Shown: positions 26,687-36,506, counted from the stretch's first letter. The stretch is 64,000 nucleotides of DNA from Lysobacter sp. (GCA_008015835.1 SSGH01000007.1:1-64000), one strand, 5' to 3'. Numbers and translations: made by a program. The notes: generated from the sequence alone by a model not told the origin.

Positions 26687-29677
26687 ACCACCCTCGCCTC
26701 CGGCTACGAACCCAAAGATTTCGAATCCCGCCTTTACGCCGAGTGGGAAACGAGCGGCGTTTTCGCGCCGCAGGGCAACGGCCCCGCGTACACCATTCTG
26801 CTGCCGCCGCCGAACGTCACCGGCACGCTGCACATGGGCCACGCGTTCCAGCACACGCTGCAGGACGCGCTGATTCGCTATCACCGCATGCGCGGCTACC
26901 GCACCTTGTGGCAAATGGGCACCGATCACGCCGGCATCGCCACGGAAATGGTTGTGTCCCGCAACCTGCAGATCGCCGGGCAAGGCGAAACCCGCGATTC
27001 GCTGGGCCGCGAGAAGTTCATCGACCGCGTGTGGGACTGGAAGCATCAATCCGGCGGCACCATCGAACGCCAGATGCGCCGCCTCGGCGCGTCCGGCGAT
27101 TGGTCGCGCAGCGTGTTCACCATGGATGCGATGGCGTCCGACGCGGTGATCGAAGCCTTCGTGAAACTGTACGAAGAAGGCCTGATCTATCGCGGCCAGA
27201 AACTGGTGAACTGGGACCCGGTGCTGAAGACCGCGATCTCCGACTTGGAAGTGGTGAGCGAGGAAGAGAACGGTTTCCTGTGGTCGATCGCCTACCCGCT
27301 GGCCGACGGCGAGACCTACGAACACGTCGAATACGACGCCGACGGCAACGAAACCCTGCGCGAAACGCGCCATCATCTGATCGTGGCGACCACGCGCCCG
27401 GAAACGATGCTGGGCGACACTGCGGTGATGGTGCATCCGGACGACGCGCGTTACGCGCACCTCGTCGGCAAACAAGTGATCCTACCGCTGTGCGACCGCC
27501 GCATCCCGATCATCGCCGACGACTACGTGGATCGCGCCTTCGGCACCGGCGTAGTGAAAGTGACGCCGGCGCACGATTTCAACGATAACGCGGTGGGGCA
27601 GCGGCATGGGCTGGAGATGTTCAACATCTTCACCGATGACGCCAAGATTATCGGTAGCGCAAAAAGTTACGCCGAGATTTCCGAAACGCTCTCGAAAAAC
27701 GATCCGATTGAAGATCGTGGCGTCCAAATTCCTGATTCGCGTTTTAGCCCTGAACGTATCCCTGCGAAATATCGCGGCCTCGACCGCTTCGACGCCCGAA
27801 AAGTCATCATCGCCGACCTCGAAGCCGCCGGCCTGCTCATCGAAACCAAACCGCACAAGCTGCAGGTGCCGCGCGGCGACCGCACCGGCCAGGTGATCGA
27901 GCCTTATCTCACCGACCAATGGTTCGTGAAGATGGACACGCTCGCGCAGCGCGGCCTCGAACTCGCGGAAAACGGTTCGGTGAAGTTCGTGCCGCCGAAC
28001 TGGATCAGCACTTATCGCCACTGGATGGAGAACATCCAGGACTGGTGCATCAGCCGCCAGTTGTGGTGGGGACATCGCATTCCGGCGTGGTACGACGAAG
28101 CCGGCAATATTTTCGTTGCGCGTAACGAACAGGAAGCGCTCGCGAAGGCGGCGAAAAGCGGTGGGCCAGGGCCCACTCTACGGCAAGACAACGACGTGCT
28201 GGAGACTTGGTTCTCCTCCGCGCTGTGGCCGATCAGCACCATGGGCTGGCCGAACGCGGAGAAAATGCAGGCGTTGGATTTCGATAAATTCGTACCGAGC
28301 AGCGTGCTGGTCACCGGTTTCGACATCATTTTCTTCTGGGTGGCCCGGATGATCATGATGACCGATCACTTCATGCCGAAGGACGCGAGCGACGCCGAGC
28401 GCGTGCCGTTTCGCGACGTGTACATCACTGGCCTCGTCCGCGACAAGGACGGGCAGAAGATGTCGAAGTCGAAGGGCAATATCCTCGACCCGCTCGACAT
28501 CATCGATGGCATTACCGAAGACGATCTGGTCGCCAAGCGCACCACCGGCCTGATGAAGCCGCAGGACGCGCCGAAGATCGAAAAGAACACGCGCAAGGAC
28601 TTCGCCGGCGGCATCGCCCCGCACGGCGCCGATGCGCTGCGCTTCACGATGGCCGCCCTCGCTGGCCCCGGCCGCGACATCAAGTTCGATATGGCGCGCT
28701 GCGAGGGCTACAAGAACTTCTGCAACAAACTGTGGAACGCGACGCGGTTCGCGCTGATGAATACCGAAGGCTTTTCTGTGGGAGGGGCGTCAGCCCCGAC
28801 CATCGCGGCTCACGCCGTTCCCACAACCGCAATCTCGCCCGCCACCGACGCCGAACGCTGGATCCTGTCGCGCCTCGCGAAAGTCTCCGCCGAGGCCGCG
28901 GAACACTTCGAGAGCTACCGCTTCGATCTGCTCTCGCAAGTACTGTACGAATTCGCCTGGAACGAATTCTGCGACTGGTTCGTGGAATTGGCGAAACCCG
29001 CGCTCAACGGCACGGATGCCGAAGCCGCGAACAGCACCCGCCACACGCTGCTGTACGTGCTGGAAGCGCTGCTGCGTCTGCTGCATCCGCTGATCCCGTT
29101 CGTGACCGAAGAACTGTGGCGTCACGTCGCGCCGAAACTCGGCATCGACGGCGCCAGCATCTGCATGCGCCGCTACCCGCAGGCCGCGGATTTCGCCGCG
29201 GACGGCTACGCCTCGGCCGAAGCCGACATCGAATGGTTCAAAGCCGTGGTCTCGGCCGTGCGCAGCATCCGCAGCACGCTCGGTATCTCGCCGTCGAAAC
29301 AGATCGCGCTGCTGTTCCGCGGCGGCGATGCGACCGATGCCGCGCGCGTCGCGAAGTTCTCGTCGCAGCTCGCATTCCTGCTGAAACTCGATCGCATCGA
29401 AACGCTGTCCGGCGAACCGCCAGCCGCCGCGCCGGCCGTGGTCGGCGATCTGCGGATGTTCGTGCCTCTGGAGGGTCTGGTCGATCTGGACGCCGAACGC
29501 GCGCGCCTGGATAAGGAAATCGCGAAGGTCGCCGCCGAAAAGGACAAGAGCGAGACGAAGCTCGCGAAGTTCGGCGGCAACGTACCGGCGAACGTCGTGG
29601 AGCAGGAGCGTCAACGCCTCGCGGAGTGGACGTCGAAACTCGCGGCGCTGCAGGAGCAACGCGCGCGCCTGGGGTGA
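26684..29677 (+). CDS. valS: Valyl-tRNA synthetase ValS
   Basis: Class I aminoacyl-tRNA synthetase charging tRNA-Val, 997 aa. The HIGH motif appears in [15 protein letters not shown] and KMSKS in [11 protein letters not shown]. The CP1 editing domain ([15 protein letters not shown]) and the C-terminal tRNA-arm coiled coil ([21 protein letters not shown]) are present. Length exceeds E. coli ValS by about 45 residues. Two inserts carry repeat [13 protein letters not shown] (about 491-500) and [17 protein letters not shown] (about 698-714). Transcription must cross the duplicated leader. Confidence 0.96.
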   Translation: MTTLASGYEPKDFESRLYAEWETSGVFAPQGNGPAYTILLPPPNVTGTLHMGHAFQHTLQDALIRYHRMRGYRTLWQMGTDHAGIATEMVVSRNLQIAGQGETRDSLGREKFIDRVWDWKHQSGGTIERQMRRLGASGDWSRSVFTMDAMASDAVIEAFVKLYEEGLIYRGQKLVNWDPVLKTAISDLEVVSEEENGFLWSIAYPLADGETYEHVEYDADGNETLRETRHHLIVATTRPETMLGDTAVMVHPDDARYAHLVGKQVILPLCDRRIPIIADDYVDRAFGTGVVKVTPAHDFNDNAVGQRHGLEMFNIFTDDAKIIGSAKSYAEISETLSKNDPIEDRGVQIPDSRFSPERIPAKYRGLDRFDARKVIIADLEAAGLLIETKPHKLQVPRGDRTGQVIEPYLTDQWFVKMDTLAQRGLELAENGSVKFVPPNWISTYRHWMENIQDWCISRQLWWGHRIPAWYDEAGNIFVARNEQEALAKAAKSGGPGPTLRQDNDVLETWFSSALWPISTMGWPNAEKMQALDFDKFVPSSVLVTGFDIIFFWVARMIMMTDHFMPKDASDAERVPFRDVYITGLVRDKDGQKMSKSKGNILDPLDIIDGITEDDLVAKRTTGLMKPQDAPKIEKNTRKDFAGGIAPHGADALRFTMAALAGPGRDIKFDMARCEGYKNFCNKLWNATRFALMNTEGFSVGGASAPTIAAHAVPTTAISPATDAERWILSRLAKVSAEAAEHFESYRFDLLSQVLYEFAWNEFCDWFVELAKPALNGTDAEAANSTRHTLLYVLEALLRLLHPLIPFVTEELWRHVAPKLGIDGASICMRRYPQAADFAADGYASAEADIEWFKAVVSAVRSIRSTLGISPSKQIALLFRGGDATDAARVAKFSSQLAFLLKLDRIETLSGEPPAAAPAVVGDLRMFVPLEGLVDLDAERARLDKEIAKVAAEKDKSETKLAKFGGNVPANVVEQERQRLAEWTSKLAALQEQRARLG
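28154..28183. repeat. Short palindromic repeat inside valS (type GGGCC/GGCCC)
   Basis: The sequence GAAAAGCGGTGGGCC followed by AGGGCCCACTCTACGG has the same layout as the intergenic element at 58396-58424 (GAAAACGGCGGGCC, TAGGCCCGCCCTACG). It encodes GGPGPT just before the conserved [14 protein letters not shown] of ValS. It therefore looks like an in-frame repeat insertion in a surface loop. Confidence 0.6.
28777..28825. repeat. Palindromic repeat inside valS (type TGTGGGAG...CCCACA)
   Basis: The element starts TGTGGGAGGGGCGTCAGCC and ends CCGTTCCCACA. This is the layout of the intergenic copies at 34683-34749 and 34864-34935. It lies in frame between NTEGF and [13 protein letters not shown], and adds about 16 residues ahead of the anticodon-binding domain. 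Confidence 0.75.
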
Positions 29678-29848
29678 TGCCGCACCGGTCGCGCGGACTC
29701 GGTTCCGTCGACCGGACGGCGTCCTTCGTCGTTCGGGCCTCTCGCCGCGAATGCTTGCGGGCGTTTCGGACGGATCGATACCGCGTCGTGCGCGCCTCCG
29801 CGTTCGGCATCGACGCCTTTCGGCGCGTTGCTCGCGCGCAACGAAACG

Positions 29849-29880
29849 CCGCAAGCCGCTGATTCGAGCGCGGCTTGCGG
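29849..29880. terminator. Hairpin in the valS-to-29996 gap
   Basis: An 11-bp perfect stem (CCGCAAGCCGC / GCGGCTTGCGG) with a 10-nt loop is followed by TATTTCTTCC. It lies 171 bp after valS and could terminate it. The remaining bases of the 318-bp gap 29678-29995 show no gene; ORFs there are unconvincing. Confidence 0.5.
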
Positions 29881-29995
29881 TATTTCTTCCCTATTCGTTC
29901 CCTACATTCCCCTACCGGCGCTGAACTCGGCGATCGATGTACGGCGTCTAATGAGGCCGTTGCCAAGATCGGCAACACTCATAGGAGACAGCAAG

Positions 29996-30265
29996 ATGCT
30001 GAGCTTGAAGAAGGGAATGGCCCTGGGCTTCGGCCTGGGCGCGCTCATGGCGTTCGGCAACGCGGGCGCTTATATCGGCGGCGCGCACCCGGATCCGGAT
30101 ACCGGCCTGCCGGTGTTCGACGACCCCACGGAACAACCGAACGTCTGGCATTGCGAATACTGGGACGAAGCGACCAGCTCCGGATACCTCTTCTCGATGC
30201 CCCCGGGTCAAAAATGCCCACTGTCCTATCGTGGCCTGCCGCTCACTCGCGCGGTGTTCTGGTAA
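29996..30265 (+). CDS. Small secreted protein of unknown function
   Basis: An 89-aa protein with a clear signal peptide (MLSLKKGMALGFGLGALMAF, cleavage near GNAGA). The mature part is short and aromatic/Pro-rich with two Cys (WHCEYWDE, GQKCPLSY). AGGAG sits 9 nt before the ATG at 29996. No family is recognised. It ends 67 bp before a strong hairpin. Confidence 0.75.
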   Translation: MLSLKKGMALGFGLGALMAFGNAGAYIGGAHPDPDTGLPVFDDPTEQPNVWHCEYWDEATSSGYLFSMPPGQKCPLSYRGLPLTRAVFW

Positions 30266-30332
30266 GCCTTTCGGCGACCCCGCATCGAATCCGGCGACGC
30301 TACGACCGCACAGTCGCGATCGTTCGCCATGA

Positions 30333-30360
30333 CGCAAGCCCGGCGTTCGCCGGGCTTGCG
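30333..30360. terminator. Strong hairpin between convergent genes
   Basis: A 13-bp perfect inverted repeat CGCAAGCCCGGCG / CGCCGGGCTTGCG with a 2-nt centre (TT; about 12 bp of usable stem) lies between the 89-aa gene (+) and rimI (-). There is no long U-run on either side. It probably serves both convergent transcripts. Confidence 0.65.
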
Positions 30361-30427
30361 CGTTAGGGAACCCGTCATCGATACGCCCGCGGTCTCGACT
30401 TCGACGATATCGACGACCCGGCGACGC

Positions 30428-30928
30428 TCACTCTTCGGGCAACAGCTCCATCGCCATCACGATCGCGTCTTCGCGCCCGTTGTGCGCCGGGTAATACCGC
30501 GGACGGCGGCCGATTTCGTTGAAGCCTTCGTCGTTGTACAGCGCGATCGCGCGCGGATTGGACGGGCGCACTTCCAAGAAGATGCGCTCGGCGCGATGCG
30601 CGCGGGCGCAGCGCAGCAACAGACGCAGAAGTTTGCGGCCGTACCCCGCGCTTTGCGCGATCGGGTCGATGCAGATGTTGAGGATGTGCGCCTCGCGCAC
30701 GGCGACGCTGAGCACGCCGTAGCCGACGATCACATCGTCGCGCAGCGCTAGCCACATCGGATAGCCCGCGCGCAGGCAGTCGCGGAAGATGCCGTGCGTC
30801 CACGGGAACGGATACGCGCGCAGTTCGATCGCCATCACCGCGTCGATGTCCTCTTCGCGCATCGCGCGCATCGCCAGCGCGGGTTCGCCGTCCGCCCATT
30901 CCGTTTGTTGCGGCTGCGCGCTCATCAT
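30428..30928 (-). CDS. rimI: Ribosomal protein bS18 N-acetyltransferase RimI
   Basis: GNAT-family acetyltransferase, 166 aa, that acetylates the N-terminal Ala of ribosomal protein S18 in E. coli. Motifs seen are IELRAYPFPWTHGIFRDCL, typical of RimI, the acetyl-CoA loop (AQSAGYGRKLLRLLL, a Q/RxxGxG/A type) and EVRPSNPRAIALYNDEGF. Two ATGs in tandem open the gene. It follows the 30935 gene by 6 bp, mirroring holD-rimI of E. coli. Confidence 0.92.
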   Translation of the reverse strand: MMSAQPQQTEWADGEPALAMRAMREEDIDAVMAIELRAYPFPWTHGIFRDCLRAGYPMWLALRDDVIVGYGVLSVAVREAHILNICIDPIAQSAGYGRKLLRLLLRCARAHRAERIFLEVRPSNPRAIALYNDEGFNEIGRRPRYYPAHNGREDAIVMAMELLPEE

Positions 30929-30934
30929 CGTCGG

Positions 30935-31288
30935 TCAGCGCTTGCGCATGGTCCGCAGCGTGGGCCAGAGCGCGCGTTTGGCGCGGGCGTCGCCGCGCAG
31001 CGCGTGCGGCGGCGGGCAGATCCGCAGCACCGCGTCGCGATCGGCGGCGTCCGGGCCGCGGCCGGCGGCGCGCAGCAGCGCGGCGACGAGCGCGGGCGGC
31101 GGATCGCCGTCGCGCGCGGCCGCGGTGGACCGACGCGGATCGATCGGCGCGGAGACGTTGCGCTCGACCGGCGCGACGCTCGGCACGACCTTCGACGCGG
31201 ACTCGTCGCGCGACGACGCGGACGCCAACCGATACGGCGACAGGCCCATGGCCGCCAAGGTTTCGCGCTGCAGCGGCGACCAGTTCAC
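30935..31288 (-). CDS. Divergent HolD-like (DNA polymerase III psi) candidate
   Basis: A 117-aa protein starting at a GTG (31288) that overlaps the pssA stop as GTGA. The N-terminus WSPLQRETLAAMGLSPYRL resembles the chi-binding start of HolD. The C-terminus LRGDARAKRALWPTLRTMRKR resembles the last helix of HolD (LRANPTARAALW in E. coli, from memory). The middle is low-complexity and Ala/Pro/Arg-rich and keeps little of the psi fold. Position directly before rimI is the strongest support, since holD-rimI is the E. coli order. HolC is encoded in the same window. A generic short hypothetical is the alternative. Confidence 0.55.
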   Translation of the reverse strand: MNWSPLQRETLAAMGLSPYRLASASSRDESASKVVPSVAPVERNVSAPIDPRRSTAAARDGDPPPALVAALLRAAGRGPDAADRDAVLRICPPPHALRGDARAKRALWPTLRTMRKR

Positions 31289-32052
31289 GCTTCGCCCGCC
31301 CGCTTGCGCATGCGCCGCGACATCAGCGGCCCGATCAGCAGGAACAGGGCGAACACGCCGAACAACACTTTCGGCGGGTCGATCACCACGCCGATGATCG
31401 CCAACACCACGGCGAAAATCGCCAGGAACGGCACGCGATCCTCGCCCGGCGACTTTTTGCCGCCCTTGAAACTGGGGTAACGGAAGCGGCTGACCATCGC
31501 CAAGCCGGCGATCACCGTCACCGCGAACGCGCCGTAGCGCAGATCCTCGCCGCTCCAGCCGAGGTCGTGGCACATCCAGACGAAGCTGGCGACCACCGCC
31601 GCCGCCGACGGGCTGGGCAAGCCGATGAACCAACGCTTGTCGACCACGTCCACTTGGCTGTTGAAGCGCGCCAGGCGCAGCGCGGCGCAGGCGGCGTAGA
31701 GAAAGGCGGCCAGCCAACCGATCTTGCCGACCGTCGGGTGCACGTATTTCATCGATTCCAACGCCCAGTGGTACATCACCAGCGCCGGGGCCATGCCGAA
31801 GCTGACCAGATCGGCCAGCGAGTCGTACTGCACGCCGAATTCGCTCTGGGTATTGGTCATCCGCGCGACGCGGCCGTCGAGGCCGTCGAGCACGCCGGCG
31901 ATGAAAATCGCGACGCAGGCCGCTTCGAAACGACCCTGCGCCGCGGCGATGATCGCGAAAAACCCGGAGAACAGCGCGCCGGTGGTGAACAGGTTGGGCA
32001 GCAGATAAATGCTGCGGTTGCGCGGCCGGGGGGTCTGCGAGGGTTCGTTCAT
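31285..32052 (-). CDS. pssA: CDP-diacylglycerol--serine O-phosphatidyltransferase PssA
   Basis: Membrane enzyme of phosphatidylserine synthesis, first committed step toward phosphatidylethanolamine, 255 aa. The CDP-alcohol phosphatidyltransferase motif is intact: DGLDGRVARMTN then SEFGVQYDSLADLVSFG (DGxxAR-x8-GxxxDxxxD). The N-terminus RSIYLLPNLFTTGALFSGFFA is typical of the membrane-type PssA of Gram-positives and many proteobacteria. About eight hydrophobic segments are present. The start at 32052 is supported by family length. First gene of pssA-(holD-like)-rimI. Confidence 0.93.
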   Translation of the reverse strand: MNEPSQTPRPRNRSIYLLPNLFTTGALFSGFFAIIAAAQGRFEAACVAIFIAGVLDGLDGRVARMTNTQSEFGVQYDSLADLVSFGMAPALVMYHWALESMKYVHPTVGKIGWLAAFLYAACAALRLARFNSQVDVVDKRWFIGLPSPSAAAVVASFVWMCHDLGWSGEDLRYGAFAVTVIAGLAMVSRFRYPSFKGGKKSPGEDRVPFLAIFAVVLAIIGVVIDPPKVLFGVFALFLLIGPLMSRRMRKRAGEA

Positions 32053-32349
32053 GCGCGCAGTGTAGAGCGTGCGATGCCCTGTGGCGCGGGCGCGGCGCCC
32101 CGGACCGATGTCGGCGACGGTGGCCCGCGCCCCCAAGGCGCTGCGACGGCGGGATTCGTCGCGTCGGCGCCGACCACGGAACGGCGGTCGTCGCCGGGAC
32201 CGGGTCGAGACCCGCACGGCGGCGACGGACCATGCCGCGGCCCGAATTCCGAACGGTTCGTGACCGGCTCGGCTTGCGCCCGAAGGGGCTAGATGCTGCA
32301 ATCCCCGGCGCGACGCCCCGTCCCCATGCTCACCGCCGCAGGTCCGCCC

Positions 32350-32778
32350 ATGTCCCGCTCGACTCCGCGCTCCGCATTCGCCACGGCGACCCTCGCCCTC
32401 GCGACCGCCCTCTGCCTCGGCCCGAGCGCCACCGCGGTCGCCGGCGATGTCTACACCTGGAAAGACGCCAACGGGGTCACGCACTACTCGCAAACCCCGC
32501 CGCCGGCCGGCTCTTCGAAATACCGGATGTTCGTGCACGCCAAGCGCGAGGCGCCGAAGACCGGAGCTTCCGCCGAAAGCCAGCAATGCGCCACCGCGCG
32601 GAGCAACGCCGACCTGCTGAAATCCGGCAAGCCGCTGCGCCGCGACACCAACGGCGACGGCAAACCCGACGCCGACATGCCCGAGGCCGAGCGCGCCAAG
32701 CAGTTGGAACTGGCCGAATTGGTGCTGCGGACCAACTGCGCGGGCAAAGCGCCCACCCAGACCGCCGCGAAGCCGTAA
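32350..32778 (+). CDS. DUF4124 domain-containing periplasmic protein
   Basis: A 142-aa secreted protein with a signal peptide ([24 protein letters not shown]), then the DUF4124 core [20 protein letters not shown]. The C-terminal part carries two Cys and a Lys/Asp-rich stretch ([19 protein letters not shown]). The start at 32350 gives a normal signal. An in-frame ATG at 32293 has a better ribosome site (AAGGGG) and would add 19 residues. DUF4124 proteins are abundant in Xanthomonadaceae; function is unknown. Divergent from pssA. Confidence 0.82.
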   Translation: MSRSTPRSAFATATLALATALCLGPSATAVAGDVYTWKDANGVTHYSQTPPPAGSSKYRMFVHAKREAPKTGASAESQQCATARSNADLLKSGKPLRRDTNGDGKPDADMPEAERAKQLELAELVLRTNCAGKAPTQTAAKP

Positions 32779-32854
32779 GGCCGGGGTTCGCCGCACGCTT
32801 CCCATCGGGGCGGCGTGGCGGAGCTTGGCTGGGGGGCATGCGGGAAACAAGAGC

Positions 32855-32878
32855 GGTGCGCTTAAGCGCACCCTATGG
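32855..32878. repeat. Short palindromic repeat upstream of proS
   Basis: GCGGTGCGCT / TAAGCGCACCCTATGG belongs to the same layout as the elements at 34780-34800 and 34822-34845. It lies about 80 bp before the proS start, between the DUF4124 gene and proS. Confidence 0.6.
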
Positions 32879-32953
32879 CGAGAATCGCGCGCTGCGCCGC
32901 GCGCCCGTATCGGGCAAAATGCGGGGTTCGCCCCCCAGCCCGAGCGCTGTCCA

Positions 32954-34669
32954 ATGCGTCTGTCGCAGTTCCATCTCCGTACCGAAAAGGAAACCCCGGC
33001 CGACGCCGAAATCGTCAGCCACCAGTTGATGCTGCGCGCGGGCATGCTGCGCAAGCTCGCGGCCGGCCTGTACACCTGGAGCCCGCTGGGCCTGCGCGTA
33101 TTGCGCAAGGTCGAAACGGTGGTGCGCGAGGAAATGAATCGCGCCGGCGCCATCGAACTGCTGATGCCGACGGTGCAGCCGAAGGAACTGTGGGAAGAAA
33201 CCGGCCGCTGGCAGAAGTTCGGCGGGCAGTTGCTGAAGATCAAGGACCGCAAGGAAGCCGAGTACTGCTACGGCCCCACTGCCGAAGAGGTCATCACCGA
33301 TTTCGCGCGCCAGGAAATCGGCAGCTACAAGCAGTTGCCGGTGAATTTCTACAACATCCAGACCAAATTCCGCGACGAGATCCGCCCGCGTTTCGGCGTG
33401 ATGCGCGCGCGCGAGTTCCTGATGAAGGACGCGTACTCGTTCCACATCGACGACGACTCGCTGAAGGCCGAATACCAAAACATGTACGACACCTACGGCC
33501 GCATCTTCACGCGGTTGGGGCTGACGTTCCGCGCGGTGTTCGCCGACACTGGCGCGATCGGCGGCAGCGCCTCGCACGAATTCCACGTGTTGGCCGATTC
33601 GGGCGAAGACGCGATCGCGTTCTCCGATGGTTCGGATTACGCGGCGAACGTGGAACTGGCTGAAGCGGTGTCGCCCGGCGCGCGCGCGGCGGCGAGCGAA
33701 GCGATGCGCAAAGTCGAGACACCCGCGCAAAAGACCTGCGAGGACGTCGCCGCGCTGCTCGGCATTCCGCTGCAGCGCACGGCGAAATCGGTGGCGGTGA
33801 TGGGCGCGGACGCGGACGGCAATCCGCAATTCGTGCTCGCGCTGGTGCGCGGCGATCACAGCGTCCACGAAATCAAGCTCGCGAAAATTCCGGGGCTGGC
33901 CGACTATCGCATGGCGACCGAAGCGGAGATTCTCGAACATCTCGGCTGCGAACCGGGTTTTCTCGGCCCCGTCAAACCGGCGAAAGCGATACGCGTCATC
34001 GCCGACCGCAGCGTCGCCGCGCTGCACGATTTCGTCACCGGCGCGAACGAAGCGGGCTACCACTTGACCGGCGTGAACTGGGGCCGCGATCTGCCCGAAC
34101 CCGACTTGGTCGCCGACATCCGCAACGTCGTGCCCGGCGACGCATCGCCCGACGGGAAAGGCACGCTGGGCATCGCGCGCGGCATCGAAGTCGGTCACGT
34201 GTTCGCGCTGGGCCGCAAGTATTCCGAATCGATGGGCATGACCGTGCTCGACGCCAACGGCAAAGCCGCGACGCCGACGATGGGCTGCTACGGCATCGGC
34301 GTCAGCCGCATCGTCGCCGCGGCGATCGAACAGAACCACGACGACGCCGGCATTATCTGGCCGGACGCGATGGCGCCGTGGCAAGTCGCGGTGTGCGTGA
34401 TCAATCCGAAGAACGACGCCAACGTCGCCGCCGCCGCGCAATCGCTGTACGACGAATTCAACGCCGCCGGCATCGAAGCCGTGCTCGACGACCGCGGGCT
34501 GCGCCCCGGCGCGATGTTCGCCGACATCGAATTGATCGGCATTCCGCATCGCGTGGTGGTGTCCGAACGCGGACTCGCCGCCGGCACGTTCGAATACCGC
34601 GCACGCCGCGCCAGCGAAGCCGAGCAGGTCACTCGCGACGCGTTGTTCGAGCGCCTCGCGGCGCGCTGA
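32954..34669 (+). CDS. proS: Prolyl-tRNA synthetase ProS
   Basis: Class II aminoacyl-tRNA synthetase, 571 aa, bacterial type with the YbaK-like editing insertion (about residues 225-390, around [25 protein letters not shown]). Class II motifs are visible: motif 1 region [20 protein letters not shown], motif 2 [21 protein letters not shown] and motif 3 [18 protein letters not shown]. The C-terminal anticodon-binding domain ends ALFERLAAR. The start at 32954 gives the usual [19 protein letters not shown]; the open frame further upstream is not used. Confidence 0.96.
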   Translation: MRLSQFHLRTEKETPADAEIVSHQLMLRAGMLRKLAAGLYTWSPLGLRVLRKVETVVREEMNRAGAIELLMPTVQPKELWEETGRWQKFGGQLLKIKDRKEAEYCYGPTAEEVITDFARQEIGSYKQLPVNFYNIQTKFRDEIRPRFGVMRAREFLMKDAYSFHIDDDSLKAEYQNMYDTYGRIFTRLGLTFRAVFADTGAIGGSASHEFHVLADSGEDAIAFSDGSDYAANVELAEAVSPGARAAASEAMRKVETPAQKTCEDVAALLGIPLQRTAKSVAVMGADADGNPQFVLALVRGDHSVHEIKLAKIPGLADYRMATEAEILEHLGCEPGFLGPVKPAKAIRVIADRSVAALHDFVTGANEAGYHLTGVNWGRDLPEPDLVADIRNVVPGDASPDGKGTLGIARGIEVGHVFALGRKYSESMGMTVLDANGKAATPTMGCYGIGVSRIVAAAIEQNHDDAGIIWPDAMAPWQVAVCVINPKNDANVAAAAQSLYDEFNAAGIEAVLDDRGLRPGAMFADIELIGIPHRVVVSERGLAAGTFEYRARRASEAEQVTRDALFERLAAR

Positions 34670-34682
34670 GCGGAAAGCGCTT

Positions 34683-34749
34683 TTGTGGGAGCGGCGTAAG
34701 CCGCGACGGGAAGATCGCGACGCGTCGCGGCTTGCGCCGCCCCCACAAA
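34683..34749. repeat. Palindromic repeat TGTGGGAGCGGC...GCCGCCCCCACA, copy 1
   Basis: Near-perfect inverted arms TTTGTGGGAGCGGCGTAAGC and GGCTTGCGCCGCCCCCACAA flank a centre of about 25 bp. The element starts 14 bp after the proS stop. It is the same family as 34864-34935 and the element inside valS. Confidence 0.8.
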
Positions 34750-34779
34750 TTCGAGAGCGCCTACAATTTCCAGCGCATA

Positions 34780-34805
34780 GGGTGCGCCTAGGCGCACCGT
34801 TTTTG
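34780..34805 (+). terminator. Palindromic element acting as proS terminator candidate
   Basis: GGTGCGCC TA GGCGCACC is an 8-bp perfect stem followed by GTTTTT, a textbook intrinsic terminator on the plus strand 112 bp after proS. It is also a member of the GGTGCGC-type repeat family. Confidence 0.7.
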
Positions 34806-34821
34806 TCTTGCGGAAGCGAAG

Positions 34822-34951
34822 AGCGGTGCGCTCAAGCGCATCCGGTGTCGGCGCTTCGCGTTCGTAGGAGCGGCGCAAGCCGCGACCGCATCGACCATCC
34901 TCGGGTAATGTCGTCGCGGCTTGCGCCGCTCCTACATCGCCGCTCCTACAA
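34822..34951. repeat. Further repeats between proS and the ThrE-like gene
   Basis: Three elements in succession: a GAGCGGTGCGCTCAAGCGCA palindrome (34822-34845); a second TAGGAGCGGCGCAAGCCGCG ... CGCGGCTTGCGCCGCTCCTA element (34864-34935); and a half copy, CGCCGCTCCTACAA (34939-34951). Together with the two preceding elements they fill the whole 311-bp gap 34670-34980. Confidence 0.75.
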
Positions 34952-34980
34952 GGGCCGCCGTGTGGACGAGCGCGATCGGA

Positions 34981-36249
34981 TCAGAGATTCCGCCGCGTCG
35001 GCACCAGAATGTTGCCGAACAACAAGCCGGCGATCAGCGCGATCAAAATATTCAGCGCGGTCAGCGCTGCGTCTTGCCCGGCTTGCACGTCCTGCTGCTG
35101 CAAGATCGTCAGCAACCCGCGCAGACTGGCGCTGCCGGGCACCAGCATGATGATGCCCGGCACGCGCACCAGCGCGCCGGGGCGATTGCTCAACACGCCG
35201 TACACGTTGCCGGCGGCGGTCATCGTCAACGCCGCGAGAAACACGCCGACGCTGCTGCCGAAGGCGTCGCCGATGATGCTGGAAATCAGATACCCGCACG
35301 CTGCGGACGCCATCACCAGCGGATAGTCGCGGCGATGCGTGCGGAACAGCAGCGCGAAGGCGTAGGTGCAGGTCAAGAGCGCGACCGTCTCCACCCACAG
35401 CGGCTGCGGACGCAGCGCGCGCACCTCGGGCTCGAATCCCACCATCTCGGCGGCGGTCAGCGCCACCATCATGCCGATGGACAACTTGACGATGGTGCTG
35501 AGCGCGCCGGCGAAGCGCGCGGTGCCCGAGACCAAATTCTGATTGGTCAATTCGTTCACCGCGTTGGTCAGCGTCAACCCCGGCATCAGCACGATCAGCG
35601 AACAGATGATGACGGTATTGAGATTCAACGGCGCGACCAGGCTCGCGACGAGAACGGCGACCATCGCGGCGATCACCGCGGCGATGGCGTCGCTGGCTTC
35701 CTTCAAGCGCGGGCGATCGTTCGTCGCCACTTCCAGCAAGCCGATCAACAGCCCGGTGCAGCCGGCGACGGCGATATCCAACCACGGCAAGCGCAGCAAG
35801 CCGGCGACGCTGGCGGACGCCAACCCGAACGCCAGCACGGTCAAGACCAAACTCAAGCGGCTCGGCGGCCGATCCAGCGCGCGCATGATCGCGACGCCCT
35901 GCGCGATGTCCATCGTGCCGGCCATCACCGATTCGGCCACGCGATCGACTTCGGTGAGTTTGTACAGATCGGTTTCGCCCGGCGGCATGCGCACCACGCG
36001 CACGGTGTCGCGCCGGTCGCCGCCGATTTCGCCGAAGGACAGAATCATGCCGGTCGGGTTCGACCACGCACCGCAGTCCAAGCCGAGCGTGGCCGACACC
36101 GAGGACACCGCGCCTTCCAATCGATGCGCGGTGGTGCCGTAGCCGTGCAGACGCCGCGCCAGTTCGACCACGAAATCCACGCGCGCGTCGTAGTCGAAGG
36201 CCTGCGAACGCGCGGCGTCCGCAAGGCTGGCGTCGGAGGGCGAAATCAT
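34981..36249 (-). CDS. Threonine/serine exporter family protein (ThrE-like)
   Basis: Membrane protein, 422 aa, of the ThrE family that exports threonine and serine in Corynebacterium. The N-terminal DUF1212-type half (about residues 20-255) starts FVVELARRLHGYGTTAHRLE and includes a cytoplasmic part before helices from RLSLVLTVLAFGLASAS. The C-terminal DUF3815-type half is a four- to five-helix bundle (VPGIIMLVPGSASLRG is typical). Both halves are fused in one chain, as in ThrE. The start at 36249 is chosen; the frame is open upstream. Substrate is inferred from family. Confidence 0.88.
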   Translation of the reverse strand: MISPSDASLADAARSQAFDYDARVDFVVELARRLHGYGTTAHRLEGAVSSVSATLGLDCGAWSNPTGMILSFGEIGGDRRDTVRVVRMPPGETDLYKLTEVDRVAESVMAGTMDIAQGVAIMRALDRPPSRLSLVLTVLAFGLASASVAGLLRLPWLDIAVAGCTGLLIGLLEVATNDRPRLKEASDAIAAVIAAMVAVLVASLVAPLNLNTVIICSLIVLMPGLTLTNAVNELTNQNLVSGTARFAGALSTIVKLSIGMMVALTAAEMVGFEPEVRALRPQPLWVETVALLTCTYAFALLFRTHRRDYPLVMASAACGYLISSIIGDAFGSSVGVFLAALTMTAAGNVYGVLSNRPGALVRVPGIIMLVPGSASLRGLLTILQQQDVQAGQDAALTALNILIALIAGLLFGNILVPTRRNL

Positions 36250-36375
36250 CGCGACAGGATACCCGAAGCCCTCGCGCACGGCGCGCGGCGCATCGGATCG
36301 ACGCCGTATGCGCAGCGCGCGTCGGAGCGCGGCTCCGCCTTCCAAGCGCGCTTCGCGCCGGGCTATAGTCCGGCC

Positions 36376-36501
36376 ATGACGCACACGGATGGATTCGGTC
36401 GGGGGGCGAACGTTCGACGAGCGGCTTTTCGCACGCCGCGGCCCATGCTCGTTTCCTTTCGCAAAGGCGAGTCCCTCGCCGCCGACGGCGACGCAGGCTG
36501 A
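36376..36501 (+). CDS. Possible 41-aa leader peptide before the PLD gene
   Basis: ATG at 36376, 41 codons, stop 5 bp before the GTG of the phospholipase D gene. The sequence MTHTDGFGRGANVRRAAF continues to a TGA at 36499-36501 with no recognised motif. TATAGT at 36364-36369 ends 6 nt before this ATG, which fits a leaderless transcript. It could couple translation of the next gene or be chance. Confidence 0.3.
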   Translation: MTHTDGFGRGANVRRAAFRTPRPMLVSFRKGESLAADGDAG

Positions 36502-36506
36502 ACCGC

